Both the position numbers and the translations under genes were made by a program. From Demequina globuliformis (GTDB lineage Bacteria > Actinomycetota > Actinomycetes > Actinomycetales > Demequinaceae), in contig NZ_BBRG01000003.1 in assembly GCF_000975155.1 (NCBI RefSeq), forward strand, positions 124,001 to 188,000: a DNA stretch of 64,000 nt, in the 5' to 3' direction. Shown piece by piece: positions 44,180 through 52,459 of the stretch. Numbering within the stretch: the stretch's first letter is position 1; every line of letters begins with the position of its first letter. A model generated the notes under the pieces. It was not told the origin of the DNA and made no database searches. It saw only the letters and a program-made list of their open reading frames with translations.

Positions 44180-45652
44180 ATGTCTGTCCCCGCCGAGAAC
44201 ACCGCCGTGTCTACCGACATTCAGGCGACCACCGCGCGCGACAACCTCGTGATCCGTGTGCTCATCATCTCCGCCTTCACGGTGATCCTGAACGAGACCA
44301 TCATGGGTGTGGCCATCCCCCACCTCATGACGGATCTCGGGATCACCGCCATCGACGCGCAGTGGCTCACCACCGCGTTCTTGCTCACGATGGCCGTCGT
44401 CATCCCCATCACTGGCTACCTGCTCCAGCGCTTCCCCACCCGCCCGCTGTACATCATCGCGATGTCGGTGTTTGTCGCCGGCACGGCGTTGGCAGCCATG
44501 GCGCCAGGATTCGAGGTGTTGCTGCTCGCCCGCATCGTTCAGGCCTGCGGCACGGCCGTCATGCTGCCGTTGCTGATGACCACGGTCATCTCACTGGTCC
44601 CCGAGCGCGAGCGAGGGCGGCGCATGGGAACCATCGGAATGGTCATTTCCGTCGCGCCGGCCATTGGACCCACGATCTCGGGCGCCATTCTCGCGTTTGC
44701 GTCGTGGCGCTTCCTCTACGTTGCCGTTCTCCCGGTCGCCATCACCGTGCTGATCTTCGGCATCATGTCGATGCGGTCGACCAACGAGCCCAAGGAAACC
44801 CCCCTGGACGTGTTGTCGGTGGTGCTGTCCGCACTCGGCTTCGGCGCGCTCGTCTTTGGGCTGAGCCAGATCGGCGAGTCTGCCGAAGGAAATGTCGGCA
44901 CAGCCATCGCCTATGTCGCGGTGGGCGCTGCAGTCATCGGGCTGTTCGTGTGGCGCCAGATCGTGCTCCAGCGCACGGACCGCGCACTGCTCGACCTGCG
45001 CACGTTCAAGTCCCGCAACTTCGCGCTCTCCTGTGCAATGTTCGTCGTATGCATGGTGTCGCTGTTCGGCACCATCATCCTCATTCCGCTGTACACGCAG
45101 GGCGTGCTGGGCATGAGCGTGCTTCAGGCAGGGCTGCTCCTCCTGCCAGGAGGTCTCACCATGGGCCTCCTTGCCACGCCCGTGGGGCGCGCCTACGACC
45201 GCATTGGACCGCGCGCACTGCTGGTCCCCGGCACGGTGCTCGTGACCATCGCCCTGTGGTGCGCCGCGCTCACGCTCGGAGAAGGCGCACAGTGGTGGGC
45301 GGTGCTCGCCATTCACGTGACGATGAGCGTGGGCCTCGCACTGGTCTTCACACCGCTGTTCACCGCGTCGCTCGGGTCGCTACCGCGCTCGCTGTACTCG
45401 CACGGCTCTGCGACGGTCTCGACGCTCCAGCAGGTGGCCGCAGCCGCCGGCACAGCGCTGTTCGTCGCCACCATGACCGCAGTCACGCTCACTCAGGAGG
45501 CGGAAGGCGCCACGGCGACCGCGGCGCAGGCAAGCGGTATCCAGGCGGCATTCCTGGTCGGCGCGGTTCTGGCGACCTTTGGCATCGGCCTTGCCTCACT
45601 GATCCGCAAACCGGAGTCCAGCGAGGACGCCGCACCCGTCGCTGCGCACTAG
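44180..45652 (+). CDS. DHA2-family MFS drug exporter
   Basis: A 490-aa protein with 14 probable transmembrane helices, typical of the DHA2 (EmrB/QacA) group. Motifs: VILNETIMGVAIPHL in TM1, QWLTTAFLLTMAVVIP in TM2, and MVISVAPAIGPTISGAI (motif C of antiporters) near TM5. It exports drugs or metabolites by proton exchange. A 531-aa overlapping frame at 44086-45681 is an artefact of codon bias. Confidence 0.92.
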   Translation: MSVPAENTAVSTDIQATTARDNLVIRVLIISAFTVILNETIMGVAIPHLMTDLGITAIDAQWLTTAFLLTMAVVIPITGYLLQRFPTRPLYIIAMSVFVAGTALAAMAPGFEVLLLARIVQACGTAVMLPLLMTTVISLVPERERGRRMGTIGMVISVAPAIGPTISGAILAFASWRFLYVAVLPVAITVLIFGIMSMRSTNEPKETPLDVLSVVLSALGFGALVFGLSQIGESAEGNVGTAIAYVAVGAAVIGLFVWRQIVLQRTDRALLDLRTFKSRNFALSCAMFVVCMVSLFGTIILIPLYTQGVLGMSVLQAGLLLLPGGLTMGLLATPVGRAYDRIGPRALLVPGTVLVTIALWCAALTLGEGAQWWAVLAIHVTMSVGLALVFTPLFTASLGSLPRSLYSHGSATVSTLQQVAAAAGTALFVATMTAVTLTQEAEGATATAAQASGIQAAFLVGAVLATFGIGLASLIRKPESSEDAAPVAAH

Positions 45653-45670
45653 GTCAGGAGCTCGGCGCGA

Positions 45671-46153
45671 CTAGCGCATGAAGGCGACATCAGGCGAGTC
45701 GCTGAGCGCGGCGGCAACCCGTGACTGCATATCGAGACTCATGGGCGGCATCGCGTCAACCGGGAACCATGCAGCGTCGACGTTCTCGCCGTCCGCAGGT
45801 CGGGCCGTGCCTGAGACGTATCTGAAGCGGAACGTTAAGTCGAGATACTGGGCGCGGTCGCCATTGGCGTGGGTCGTGTCAGGCAAAGCGCGGACACGTA
45901 CGAGCCGCTCGGGCTCCGCCACGATGTCGGCCTCCTCTTCGACCTCGCGGGCACCGGCGGCGGCGGGCTCCTCCCCTGGGTCGATGATTCCGGTCACGGG
46001 AGTCCATTCGCCGCTGTCGGCGCGCTCGACGAGCAGGACCTCCTCCGTCCCTCCCTCGCCTGGCCGCAACACCACCGCCGTGACCCCCGGCAACCACAGC
46101 AGGTCGTGGCCGATCTTCTCTCGCAAGGACAGGATGAAGTCGGGGGTCGCCAT
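45671..46153 (-). CDS. Nudix hydrolase
   Basis: A 160-aa enzyme with a complete Nudix box: G-x5-E-x7-REVEEEAD in GIIDPGEEPAAAGAREVEEE. It hydrolyses nucleoside diphosphates linked to another moiety. ATG 46153 (MATPDFIL) stands 7 nt from a TAGCCT box (46161-46166) without Shine-Dalgarno, so it is probably leaderless. An upstream ATG at 46258 would overlap the divergent LLM promoter. Substrate unknown. Confidence 0.91.
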   Translation of the reverse strand: MATPDFILSLREKIGHDLLWLPGVTAVVLRPGEGGTEEVLLVERADSGEWTPVTGIIDPGEEPAAAGAREVEEEADIVAEPERLVRVRALPDTTHANGDRAQYLDLTFRFRYVSGTARPADGENVDAAWFPVDAMPPMSLDMQSRVAAALSDSPDVAFMR

Positions 46154-46221
46154 GCGATCCAGGCTATCCGGACTCGAGCGAGCGCCGCGAGGAATAGAAC
46201 CCGACCCCAGATCGCTACTTA

Positions 46222-46235
46222 GTTGAGACATCAAC
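46222..46235 (+). promoter_or_regulatory. Inverted repeat before the second LLM operon
   Basis: GTTGA (46222-46226) and TCAAC (46231-46235) with a 4-nt spacer form a 14-bp operator-like site 25 bp before the LLM start codon, in an AT-richer patch. No regulator is encoded nearby. Confidence 0.45.
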
Positions 46236-46260
46236 GACCACGGCACTTCCAGGAGCACCC

Positions 46261-47307
46261 ATGACGCACGTGCAGTTCGGCATCGAGACCTTTGGCGACC
46301 TTCCCCTCGACGATCAGGGCACGCTCATGTCCCACGCCGCCGCGCTCCGGCAGGTGGTCGACGAGGCCGCCTTGGCCGACCAGATCGGGATCGACGCCGT
46401 CGCGCTCGGAGAACACCACCGCTCGGACTTTGCGATCTCCTCCCCCGAGATGGTGCTCGCTGCGATCGCATCACGGACCACGCGCCTCACCCTGGGCTCG
46501 GCCGTCACTGTGCTGTCCTCCGACGACCCCGTGCGCGTCTTCCAACGCTTCTCCACCCTCGACGCCGTGAGCAATGGACGAGCGGAAGTCATTCTGGGCC
46601 GCGGCTCCTTCACCGAGTCCTTCCCGCTGTTCGGGTACGACCTCGCGGACTACGAGGTGCTCTCCGAGGAGAAGATCGAGCTGTTCTCGCGCATCCTCGA
46701 GGAAAGGCCGGTGACCTGGAGCGGCACCACCCGGGCGTCACTCACTGACGCGGAGGTGTACCCGCTGACTGACTCGGGGCAGCTGACGACCTGGGTAGGC
46801 GTGGGTGGGTCCCCCCAGTCCGTGGTGCGCACCGCCCATTACGGGTTCCGGCTCATGCTCGCCATCATCGGCGGCGCGCCGGAGCGGTTTGCACCGTACG
46901 TTGACCTCTATCGCCGCGCGAGCGAGCAATATGGCACCACGGCGCACCCGGTCGGAATGCACAGCCATGGCTTCATTGCTGCCAGCGATGATGAGGCGAG
47001 GGAAGCGTACTTCCCCGGGTACAAGGCCATGCGCGACAGGGTGGGCGCCGAGCGCGGATGGCCCGCCATGACTCGCTCTCAGTACGACGATGAGATCGAT
47101 CACGGCTCCCTGTACGTGGGGTCAGTAGACACCGTCGCACGCAAGATGGCCGCCGCTATCGCCGCCGTGGACGCGGGCCGCTTTGACCTGGTGTACACCG
47201 GCGGAGGCGCGATGCCCGCGTCCGCACGCATGCGCGCGGTGGACCTGTATGGCACCGAGGTCATTCCCCGTGTCAAGGACCTGTTGTCCGAGGGAGCGCG
47301 CTCATGA
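46261..47307 (+). CDS. LLM-class flavin-dependent oxidoreductase (second)
   Basis: A 348-aa luciferase-like TIM-barrel protein starting [19 protein letters not shown]. It has [20 protein letters not shown] and [19 protein letters not shown], the same positions as in the first LLM but with low overall similarity. It ends overlapping a F420-reductase-like gene (ATGA), which may supply reduced flavin or F420. ATG 46261 has AGGAG 6 nt upstream. Confidence 0.9.
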   Translation: MTHVQFGIETFGDLPLDDQGTLMSHAAALRQVVDEAALADQIGIDAVALGEHHRSDFAISSPEMVLAAIASRTTRLTLGSAVTVLSSDDPVRVFQRFSTLDAVSNGRAEVILGRGSFTESFPLFGYDLADYEVLSEEKIELFSRILEERPVTWSGTTRASLTDAEVYPLTDSGQLTTWVGVGGSPQSVVRTAHYGFRLMLAIIGGAPERFAPYVDLYRRASEQYGTTAHPVGMHSHGFIAASDDEAREAYFPGYKAMRDRVGAERGWPAMTRSQYDDEIDHGSLYVGSVDTVARKMAAAIAAVDAGRFDLVYTGGGAMPASARMRAVDLYGTEVIPRVKDLLSEGARS

Positions 47308-48011
47308 CCACCACCATCGGCATTCTGGGCGCGGGCAAGCTCGGCACCGTGCTCGCCCGACGAGCGGTCGAGGCCGGCTACCGGGTGCTGATCGCGGGCT
47401 CCGGCGACCCCGCACACATCGCGCTCACCGTCGAGGTTCTGGCCCCAGGAGCGACCGCGGTACGGGCCGATGCCGTGGCTGAGCAGGCGGACATCGTCGT
47501 GCTTGCGCTTCCGCTGGGCAAGTACCGAGAACTCGACCCCACGGCGCTCGCAGGCCGTGTCGTCGTCGATGCGATGAACTTCTGGTGGGAAACCGACGGT
47601 AATCGCGAGGACCTGACGGACCCGCGCACCACCTCAAGCGAGATTGTCGCGGCTCACCTCAGCGACTCGCGCGTGGTGAAGGCCTTCAACCACCTGGGCT
47701 ACCACGATGTGGACGAACGTCACCGGCCTCACGGCGCGGCCGACCGGCTCGCGGTCGCAATCGCAGGCGATGATGACGCGGCGGTGCGCGCGACCACCGA
47801 GGTTGTCGACGCGCTCGGCTTTGACCCACTGCGTATCGGGAACCTCGCTCGTGGCCGCTTTCTCCAGCCTGGGGCACCTGCGTTCGGTGCCGCCACCGAC
47901 GCTCGCGCGCTATTGGACGCGATCGACGCCGGCGCCGCCCAGCACGATCGCCAGCAGGAGCACAAGGTCAGTTCGGGGAACTGGGCATCCGCGTCCAGGT
48001 CGCGTACTTAG
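47304..48011 (+). CDS. F420H2:NADP oxidoreductase-like NAD(P)-binding protein (paralogue 2)
   Basis: A 235-aa protein starting [19 protein letters not shown] with [15 protein letters not shown] and [11 protein letters not shown]. It is homologous to the protein at 42477-43106, with the shared DPxTxSSEIVA motif. It is co-transcribed with the LLM gene. The final 44 bp overlap the convergent SGNH gene, and the C-terminal Ser/Arg-rich residues probably are not conserved. Confidence 0.85.
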   Translation: MTTTIGILGAGKLGTVLARRAVEAGYRVLIAGSGDPAHIALTVEVLAPGATAVRADAVAEQADIVVLALPLGKYRELDPTALAGRVVVDAMNFWWETDGNREDLTDPRTTSSEIVAAHLSDSRVVKAFNHLGYHDVDERHRPHGAADRLAVAIAGDDDAAVRATTEVVDALGFDPLRIGNLARGRFLQPGAPAFGAATDARALLDAIDAGAAQHDRQQEHKVSSGNWASASRSRT

Positions 48012-48729
48012 GGGTGCGCCCGTCGCCGCTTGAGCGGCGCGTCAGCCGCCTGCCCAACCACGGCAACACGTACGTGGCGTAGTAACGCGCCTCCACCATC
48101 GGCCCACCGGCGCTACCCGCCTGCTCCCCCGCCACGGGAAGCTCGGTCTCCACACCCAACGCCGTCAGCACCCGCGCGGCAACCCGCGAGTGCCCAAGCG
48201 CATTGAGGTGCAGGCGGTCCGGCGACCAATACGGCGCCGTGGCCAGCTCCTCATCACTCCAGTTGTCGACAAATGTCAGTTCCGGGTAGTCCTCGAGGAG
48301 GTCGCGAGCCTGATCAAGGTAGAGCCGGCCGCGGCTGGCCATCATGGAACCTCGAGGCAGCCGCGCCGTGGGGTCACCGCCGGACAGCATGAGGAGCTCA
48401 ACGCCCTCCTCGGCGCAGCGATCCATGGCCCGCTGGATCTGCCCCATGATGTGAGCGAGGTTGAAGTTGGGCCGCATCATGTCGTTGCCGCCGCCATTGA
48501 ACGTCACCAAGGTGGGGAGGGGGTCGAGCGCCAGCACCGCCTCTAACTGGTCCTCCACGATGGGGTCGAGGAGCCGTCCGCGGATCGCCAGGTTGACGTA
48601 GTCCACGGGCTCGTCGAGCGCCGCACCCAAGCCAGCGGCGACGAGGTCAGCCCACCCGCGCACCGTGCCGTCGGGCCGCTCGTCGCCCACTCCCTCGGTA
48701 AAGCTGTCGCCGATAGACGCAATTCGCAT
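47968..48729 (-). CDS. SGNH/GDSL-family hydrolase (second)
   Basis: A 253-aa esterase-like protein: [12 protein letters not shown] (catalytic Ser), NGGGNDMM (oxyanion), and [12 protein letters not shown] (catalytic Asp/His). No signal peptide. ATG 48729 lies 6 nt after a TAGCAT box (48736-48741), so it is probably leaderless. The C-terminal tail overlaps the end of the convergent reductase-like gene by 44 bp. It is only distantly related to the SGNH protein at 31032. Confidence 0.88.
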   Translation of the reverse strand: MRIASIGDSFTEGVGDERPDGTVRGWADLVAAGLGAALDEPVDYVNLAIRGRLLDPIVEDQLEAVLALDPLPTLVTFNGGGNDMMRPNFNLAHIMGQIQRAMDRCAEEGVELLMLSGGDPTARLPRGSMMASRGRLYLDQARDLLEDYPELTFVDNWSDEELATAPYWSPDRLHLNALGHSRVAARVLTALGVETELPVAGEQAGSAGGPMVEARYYATYVLPWLGRRLTRRSSGDGRTPKYATWTRMPSSPN

Positions 48730-48813
48730 CCGTCGATGCTATCCGCTTGGGTGTGCTCACGCGCTATGCCGACCCGCGCCGGGCGCGCCACAGCGCTGTG
48801 GGACTATAGAGAG

Positions 48814-49308
48814 ATGCCGACGCTCACAGACTTTACGGCCACGGCCCTCAACGGCCAGGAACGCACCCTCGCGGACTTTGCCGGCGAGGTTGTCCTCATC
48901 GTCAACACCGCGTCCAAGTGTGGATTCACCCCTCAGTACGCAGGCCTTGAAAAGCTCTACTCGACGTACGGCGAGCAGGGCTTCAGCGTGCTTGGGTTCC
49001 CCTGCAACCAGTTCGGTCACCAGGAGCCCGGCGAGGCCGACCAGATTGGTGAGTTCTGCGAGGCCAATTACGGGGTGAGTTTCCCGATGTTCGCGAAAAT
49101 CGACGTCAACGGTAAGCACACTCACCCCGTGTACCGGTGGCTGAAGTCCGAGGCCGGAGGCACCCTGAGCTCAGCCATCAAGTGGAACTTCACCAAGTTC
49201 TTGGTGGGCCGCGACGGCCACGTCATCGCACGGTACGGTTCCAACACTGAGCCGGAACAGATCGCGGCCGACATCGAGAAGGCACTCGCTGCGGAGCCTG
49301 GCGAGTGA
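48814..49308 (+). CDS. Glutathione peroxidase family (thioredoxin-type) peroxidase
   Basis: A 164-aa peroxidase with the peroxidatic Cys in NTASKCGFTPQY, the second site LGFPCNQFGHQEPG and KWNFTKFLV. As in most bacterial members it has Cys rather than selenocysteine and is probably thioredoxin-dependent. ATG 48814 has only GACTAT (48802-48807) 6 nt upstream, so may be leaderless. The stop overlaps the next gene by GTGA. Confidence 0.93.
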   Translation: MPTLTDFTATALNGQERTLADFAGEVVLIVNTASKCGFTPQYAGLEKLYSTYGEQGFSVLGFPCNQFGHQEPGEADQIGEFCEANYGVSFPMFAKIDVNGKHTHPVYRWLKSEAGGTLSSAIKWNFTKFLVGRDGHVIARYGSNTEPEQIAADIEKALAAEPGE

Positions 49309-49703
49309 AGGATCTCCGCGACCGCCGCTGGCAGTTGGCGGTGAACGACCGTCAGGTGAGCGTCTACCAAACACGCAAGCAGTGGGCGTCCTGGGTCCCC
49401 GCGCTCGTGCTGCTGTTTTTCGCGATCAATACGTACCGCGAGGCGGCGACGACTGACAATCTGGACAACACCATCCTCGCCTCGATCATCTGGGGTGTCT
49501 TTCTCCTGTTCCCCGCGCTCGTGGTGTTTTGGCTGTGGGGCTACAACCGGCGGCGCCACATTGTGCGTTTCATGAACCGCAAGGACACGCCGGACGGGGT
49601 CTCCGTGACCTTGCGTGACTCGCACGCCGGTCGTCACGACTTTGTGGTGGAACCGGACGAGGCGGACCGCATCGAACGCGTGGTCGCCGCGTCGCAAGCG
49701 TAG
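49305..49703 (+). CDS. Small membrane protein, function unknown
   Basis: A 132-aa protein with two transmembrane helices at about 27-45 and 55-78 (VPALVLLFFAINTY, IIWGVFLLFPALVVFWLW), a basic loop (GYNRRRHIVRFMNRK) and an acidic C-terminal tail. I do not recognise a family. It starts GTG 49305, overlapping the peroxidase stop, so is probably co-transcribed with it. Confidence 0.7.
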   Translation: MKDLRDRRWQLAVNDRQVSVYQTRKQWASWVPALVLLFFAINTYREAATTDNLDNTILASIIWGVFLLFPALVVFWLWGYNRRRHIVRFMNRKDTPDGVSVTLRDSHAGRHDFVVEPDEADRIERVVAASQA

Positions 49704-49713
49704 ATTGATGGCC

Positions 49714-50379
49714 ATGAGCACCGAATCCGTTCCGGACATCCTCGGCGAGCTTAAGGGTCTCGACGACCCAAAGATGCGGGCGGTCAATGAGCGGCACGGC
49801 GACGACCACGGGGTGAACCTGACCAAGCTGCGGGCCGTAGCCAAGCGAATTAAGACGGACCCCGACCTCGCTGTAGCGCTGTGGGACACCGGCAACTCAC
49901 CCGCCCGCCTGGTCGCGCTGCTGATCTGCCGGCCGCGTCAGTTTTCTGACGATGAGCTGGATGCGATGCTGCGCGATGCCCGGATTCCCAAAGTGCGGGA
50001 CTGGCTCGTCAACTACGTGGTGGCCAAGAGTCCACACAAGGAGGCGCTGCGTGAGCGATGGTTCGGCGACGCCAACCCCGCGATCGCCGCTTCCGGATGG
50101 GCCCTGACCGCGCTGCGAGTACGCAAGGGCCCTGAAGGGCTCGACCTCAACGCGCTGCTCGACCAGATCGAGTCCCACATGCAGGCCGCGCCCGCGGATC
50201 TGCAGTGGGAAATGAACAACACCCTGGCGTACATCGGCATTCACCACGAGCACCACCGTGCGCGCGCGCTGGCGATCGGCGAGGAACTTGAAGTCCTGAA
50301 GGACTACCCGACGCCGCCCAATTGCACGTCGCCGTACGCCCCCATCTGGATCAACGCGATGGTCGGCCGCGGGGCGTAG
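49714..50379 (+). CDS. AlkD-like DNA alkylation repair protein
   Basis: A 221-aa, all-helical HEAT-like repeat protein of the AlkD family (PF08713 type), which excises bulky or alkylated bases without base flipping. Recognisable segments are RLVALLICRPRQFSDDEL and VRDWLVNYVVAKSP. I chose ATG 49714 because a TAGATT box (49701-49706), formed over the stop codon of the previous gene, lies 7 nt upstream; ATG 49708 is an alternative. Some family members have other roles, so glycosylase activity is not certain. Confidence 0.8.
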   Translation: MSTESVPDILGELKGLDDPKMRAVNERHGDDHGVNLTKLRAVAKRIKTDPDLAVALWDTGNSPARLVALLICRPRQFSDDELDAMLRDARIPKVRDWLVNYVVAKSPHKEALRERWFGDANPAIAASGWALTALRVRKGPEGLDLNALLDQIESHMQAAPADLQWEMNNTLAYIGIHHEHHRARALAIGEELEVLKDYPTPPNCTSPYAPIWINAMVGRGA

Positions 50380-50406
50380 CCACGTGACCCACTCGTCACG
50401 GCGCGC

Positions 50407-50619
50407 CTAATCGCCGAGCGTCTGGCCCCGCGCGGCGAGCGCTTCACGAAGGATCCGCACCGCCTTGGGCCCCACGCCGTGCATCCCCAGCAGCGCCGCC
50501 TGGCCTGTGGCGAGCACCTGGTCAAGGGTCGTAATCCCACGCTCGAGCAATGCGGAGTTGGCGGGCCGACCGATGCGCGGCAGGTCACCGATCTGGGCGG
50601 GAACGTCGCGGGTGCTCAT
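50407..50619 (-). CDS. Small helix-hairpin-helix DNA-binding protein
   Basis: A 70-aa protein with PRIGRPANSALLERGITTLD and the HhH motif LLGMHGVGPKAVRILREAL. Such small HhH proteins are common in actinobacteria; their function is not established, but they likely bind DNA. ATG 50619 is 7 nt from a TACGCT box (50627-50632), so it is probably leaderless. Confidence 0.85.
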   Translation of the reverse strand: MSTRDVPAQIGDLPRIGRPANSALLERGITTLDQVLATGQAALLGMHGVGPKAVRILREALAARGQTLGD

Positions 50620-50660
50620 GCCATTCAGCGTAGCGAGCCGACCGGCGCGAGTGCCGCGGC

Positions 50661-50695
50661 AGAAAAGACGAAAGCCGCTCCGAAGAGCGGCTTTC
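50661..50695 (-). terminator. Rho-independent terminator of tRNA-Ala
   Basis: A perfect 11-bp stem (50670-50680 with 50685-50695), a UUCG tetraloop on the - strand, and a T-rich run (TCTTTTCT, 50661-50668). It is the most canonical terminator in the window and ends the tRNA transcript. Confidence 0.9.
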
Positions 50696-50717
50696 TTGAT
50701 GCTGTCTCAACACATCG

Positions 50718-50790
50718 TGGAGCTGAGGGGACTCGAACCCCTGACCCCCTGCATGCCATGCAGGTGCGCTACCAGCTGCGCCACAGCCCC
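50718..50790 (-). tRNA. tRNA-Ala (anticodon GGC)
   Basis: The 73-nt cloverleaf folds fully. Acceptor GGGGCTG pairs with CAGCTCC with one G-U pair, the D-arm is GCGCAGCTGGTAGCGC, the anticodon stem CCTGC/GCAGG holds loop ATGGCAT with anticodon GGC, and the T-arm contains GGTTCGAGTCC. Discriminator A. The CCA end is not encoded. Confidence 0.96.
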
Positions 50791-50862
50791 GTAATCTTGC
50801 GATCACCGTGCCCCTGAGGGCGAATGCAATAGTAGCCCAGTTCTCGGCACGGACCAAATCCG

Positions 50863-51462
50863 CTATGGCGCGCCAAGGCCGTAGTGCTCGAGGTGCCACG
50901 CGCCCGACTCTGACTGGGTCACGACCGACCAGGCGGCGTGCGGCACATGCCCCAAGATGCGTGATGTGGGCACCAGTTCAAGGAGGTTCAACAGACCTAA
51001 TTGGATGGCGGAACCGTGGCTCACGACGACCGTGGGACGAGCGTCCCCGGCGAGCGCGCGTAGCGCCTTCCCCACGCGCGCGGAGACGTCTGCGGCCTTG
51101 CCCCATCCATCGATGGACGGGTCCTCTCCGCGCTGTTTCGCTGCCCATTCCTGGGGCCATCGCCGCGAGACCTCCGCGCCCGTGAGCCCCTCCCACACGC
51201 CGTACGAGCGCTGGGTCAAGGCGTCCTGGACCTCGACTGGGACGCTCACGAGCTTCGCCAACTCGAGGGCCGATGCCCGCGCACGCACCAGGGGCGAACT
51301 CACGACTCGCAGGTGGGCGCCATAGGCGCTCACGATCTGGCCAGCGGCGCGCCGCGCCTGCTCCTGCCCTTCTGGCCCCAGCGGAATGTCGAGAGAACCC
51401 TGCAGGCGCCCGGCGGCGTTGTACCCGGTGCGCGAGTGACGCCACAGCACCAGGGTTGTCAT
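50863..51462 (-). CDS. Histidine phosphatase (phosphoglycerate-mutase-like), RHS variant
   Basis: A 199-aa protein starting TTLVLWRHSRTGYNAAGRLQ. The catalytic RH is kept, but the usual RHG is RHS. Other residues are VVSSPLVRARASALELA and the second His in VVVSHGSAIQLGLLN. It overlaps the next histidine phosphatase (51459-52079) by ATGA; the two are paralogues. Probably acts on a small phosphorylated metabolite. Confidence 0.9.
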   Translation of the reverse strand: MTTLVLWRHSRTGYNAAGRLQGSLDIPLGPEGQEQARRAAGQIVSAYGAHLRVVSSPLVRARASALELAKLVSVPVEVQDALTQRSYGVWEGLTGAEVSRRWPQEWAAKQRGEDPSIDGWGKAADVSARVGKALRALAGDARPTVVVSHGSAIQLGLLNLLELVPTSRILGHVPHAAWSVVTQSESGAWHLEHYGLGAP

Positions 51463-52079
51463 GCCGCCTCGATGAAGGCCGCTGTCACGTTGTGGCGGTC
51501 GAGCGTCCAGTCGCCGCGCCCGCGCCTGGTCAACTGGCTCCACGCCGTGTTGCCGAGGTTCCCGATGGTGCGGTGCGTCAGCGGGATCCCGAGGAGTCCG
51601 TGAAGTCCCACCCGCGCGCAGCTTCCGTGCGCAAAGGCGACGACGGCGCTTCCAGCAGATGCGGATTCGGCCGCCTCTTCGAGCGCTGCGACCATACGGG
51701 TCCTCACCGCATCGTGAAGTTCAAAGCCGGGCACGTTCGGCTCGCCGTGGTTTCGCCACACGGCGACTTCCTCGGCCCACTGCGACTCCCGCTCCTGAGG
51801 GGTGATCCCCTCCCAGGCGCCGTAGGCACGCTCGCGCAGGCGGTCGTCAACGGTGACGTCCACTCCGACGACGTCCGCGAGCGCTTGGGCAGTATGGCGT
51901 GCGCGTTCGAGCGGGGAGGTCACGATGATGGGCTGAGGGCCGATGCGCCGGGCGAGTGCCTGCGCGGCTCGCGTTGCCTGCTGGCGCCCCTCCTCGGTCA
52001 AGGGGATGTCAGACGAGCCCTGGAGGAGCCCCTTGACATTCCACTCGGTCTGGCCGTGACGGACCAGGTAGACCTGCAT
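51459..52079 (-). CDS. Histidine phosphatase (phosphoglycerate-mutase-like)
   Basis: A 206-aa protein with the standard N-terminal motif MQVYLVRHGQTEWNVKG and VTSPLERARHTAQALAD, with the second His in VVAFAHGSCARVGLHG. In Micrococcales a gene of this type follows rsfS. Start ATG 52079, with GGAGAA upstream. Substrate unknown; annotated as phosphoglycerate mutase or broad phosphatase in relatives. Confidence 0.92.
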   Translation of the reverse strand: MQVYLVRHGQTEWNVKGLLQGSSDIPLTEEGRQQATRAAQALARRIGPQPIIVTSPLERARHTAQALADVVGVDVTVDDRLRERAYGAWEGITPQERESQWAEEVAVWRNHGEPNVPGFELHDAVRTRMVAALEEAAESASAGSAVVAFAHGSCARVGLHGLLGIPLTHRTIGNLGNTAWSQLTRRGRGDWTLDRHNVTAAFIEAA

Positions 52080-52105
52080 GGGTTCTCCTTGGGGCGACGG
52101 GGCCG

Positions 52106-52459
52106 CTACGCGACGTCGATGACCGGGCAGTCCTTGTAAAGGCGCTCGATGTCGTAGTACGCGCGCTCCTCATCGTGCATCACGTGCACCACGATGTCGT
52201 TGAAGTTGAGCAGCACCCAGCGGCCCTCACGTTGGCCCTCGCGGCCAATCGCCTTCGCACCCTTGGCGTGCAGTGCTTCCTCGATGCCGTCAGCGATGGC
52301 GATCACCTGGCGCTCATTCGAGGCTGAGGCGATCACGAACACGTCCGTCAACGGCATGGTGCCCGTGACGTCGAGGGCGACGATGTTGGTGGCCTTCTTG
52401 TCCTCGGCGGCCCGGGCCGCCTCGCGGGTCAGTTCCACCGCTGCTTCAGTCGCGCTCAA
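52106..52459 (-). CDS. rsfS: Ribosomal silencing factor RsfS
   Basis: A 117-aa protein that binds ribosomal protein L14 and blocks joining of the subunits in starvation. Family motifs are DVFVIASASNERQVIAIADG and NFNDIVVHVMHDEERAYYDI ending near the C-terminus. Directly follows the preceding membrane protein gene with adjoining coordinates; part of the nadD operon. Confidence 0.96.
   Translation of the reverse strand: MSATEAAVELTREAARAAEDKKATNIVALDVTGTMPLTDVFVIASASNERQVIAIADGIEEALHAKGAKAIGREGQREGRWVLLNFNDIVVHVMHDEERAYYDIERLYKDCPVIDVA

Noticed and set aside
44086-45681. 531-codon frame overlapping the DHA2 exporter in another phase
   Set aside because: Composition is Arg/His-rich with no hydrophobic pattern, while the frame at 44180-45652 codes a normal 14-helix exporter.
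47968-48011. Frameshift at the end of the F420-reductase-like gene
   Set aside because: The overlap with the convergent SGNH gene is simple; both frames stay open and the core domain of each is complete.
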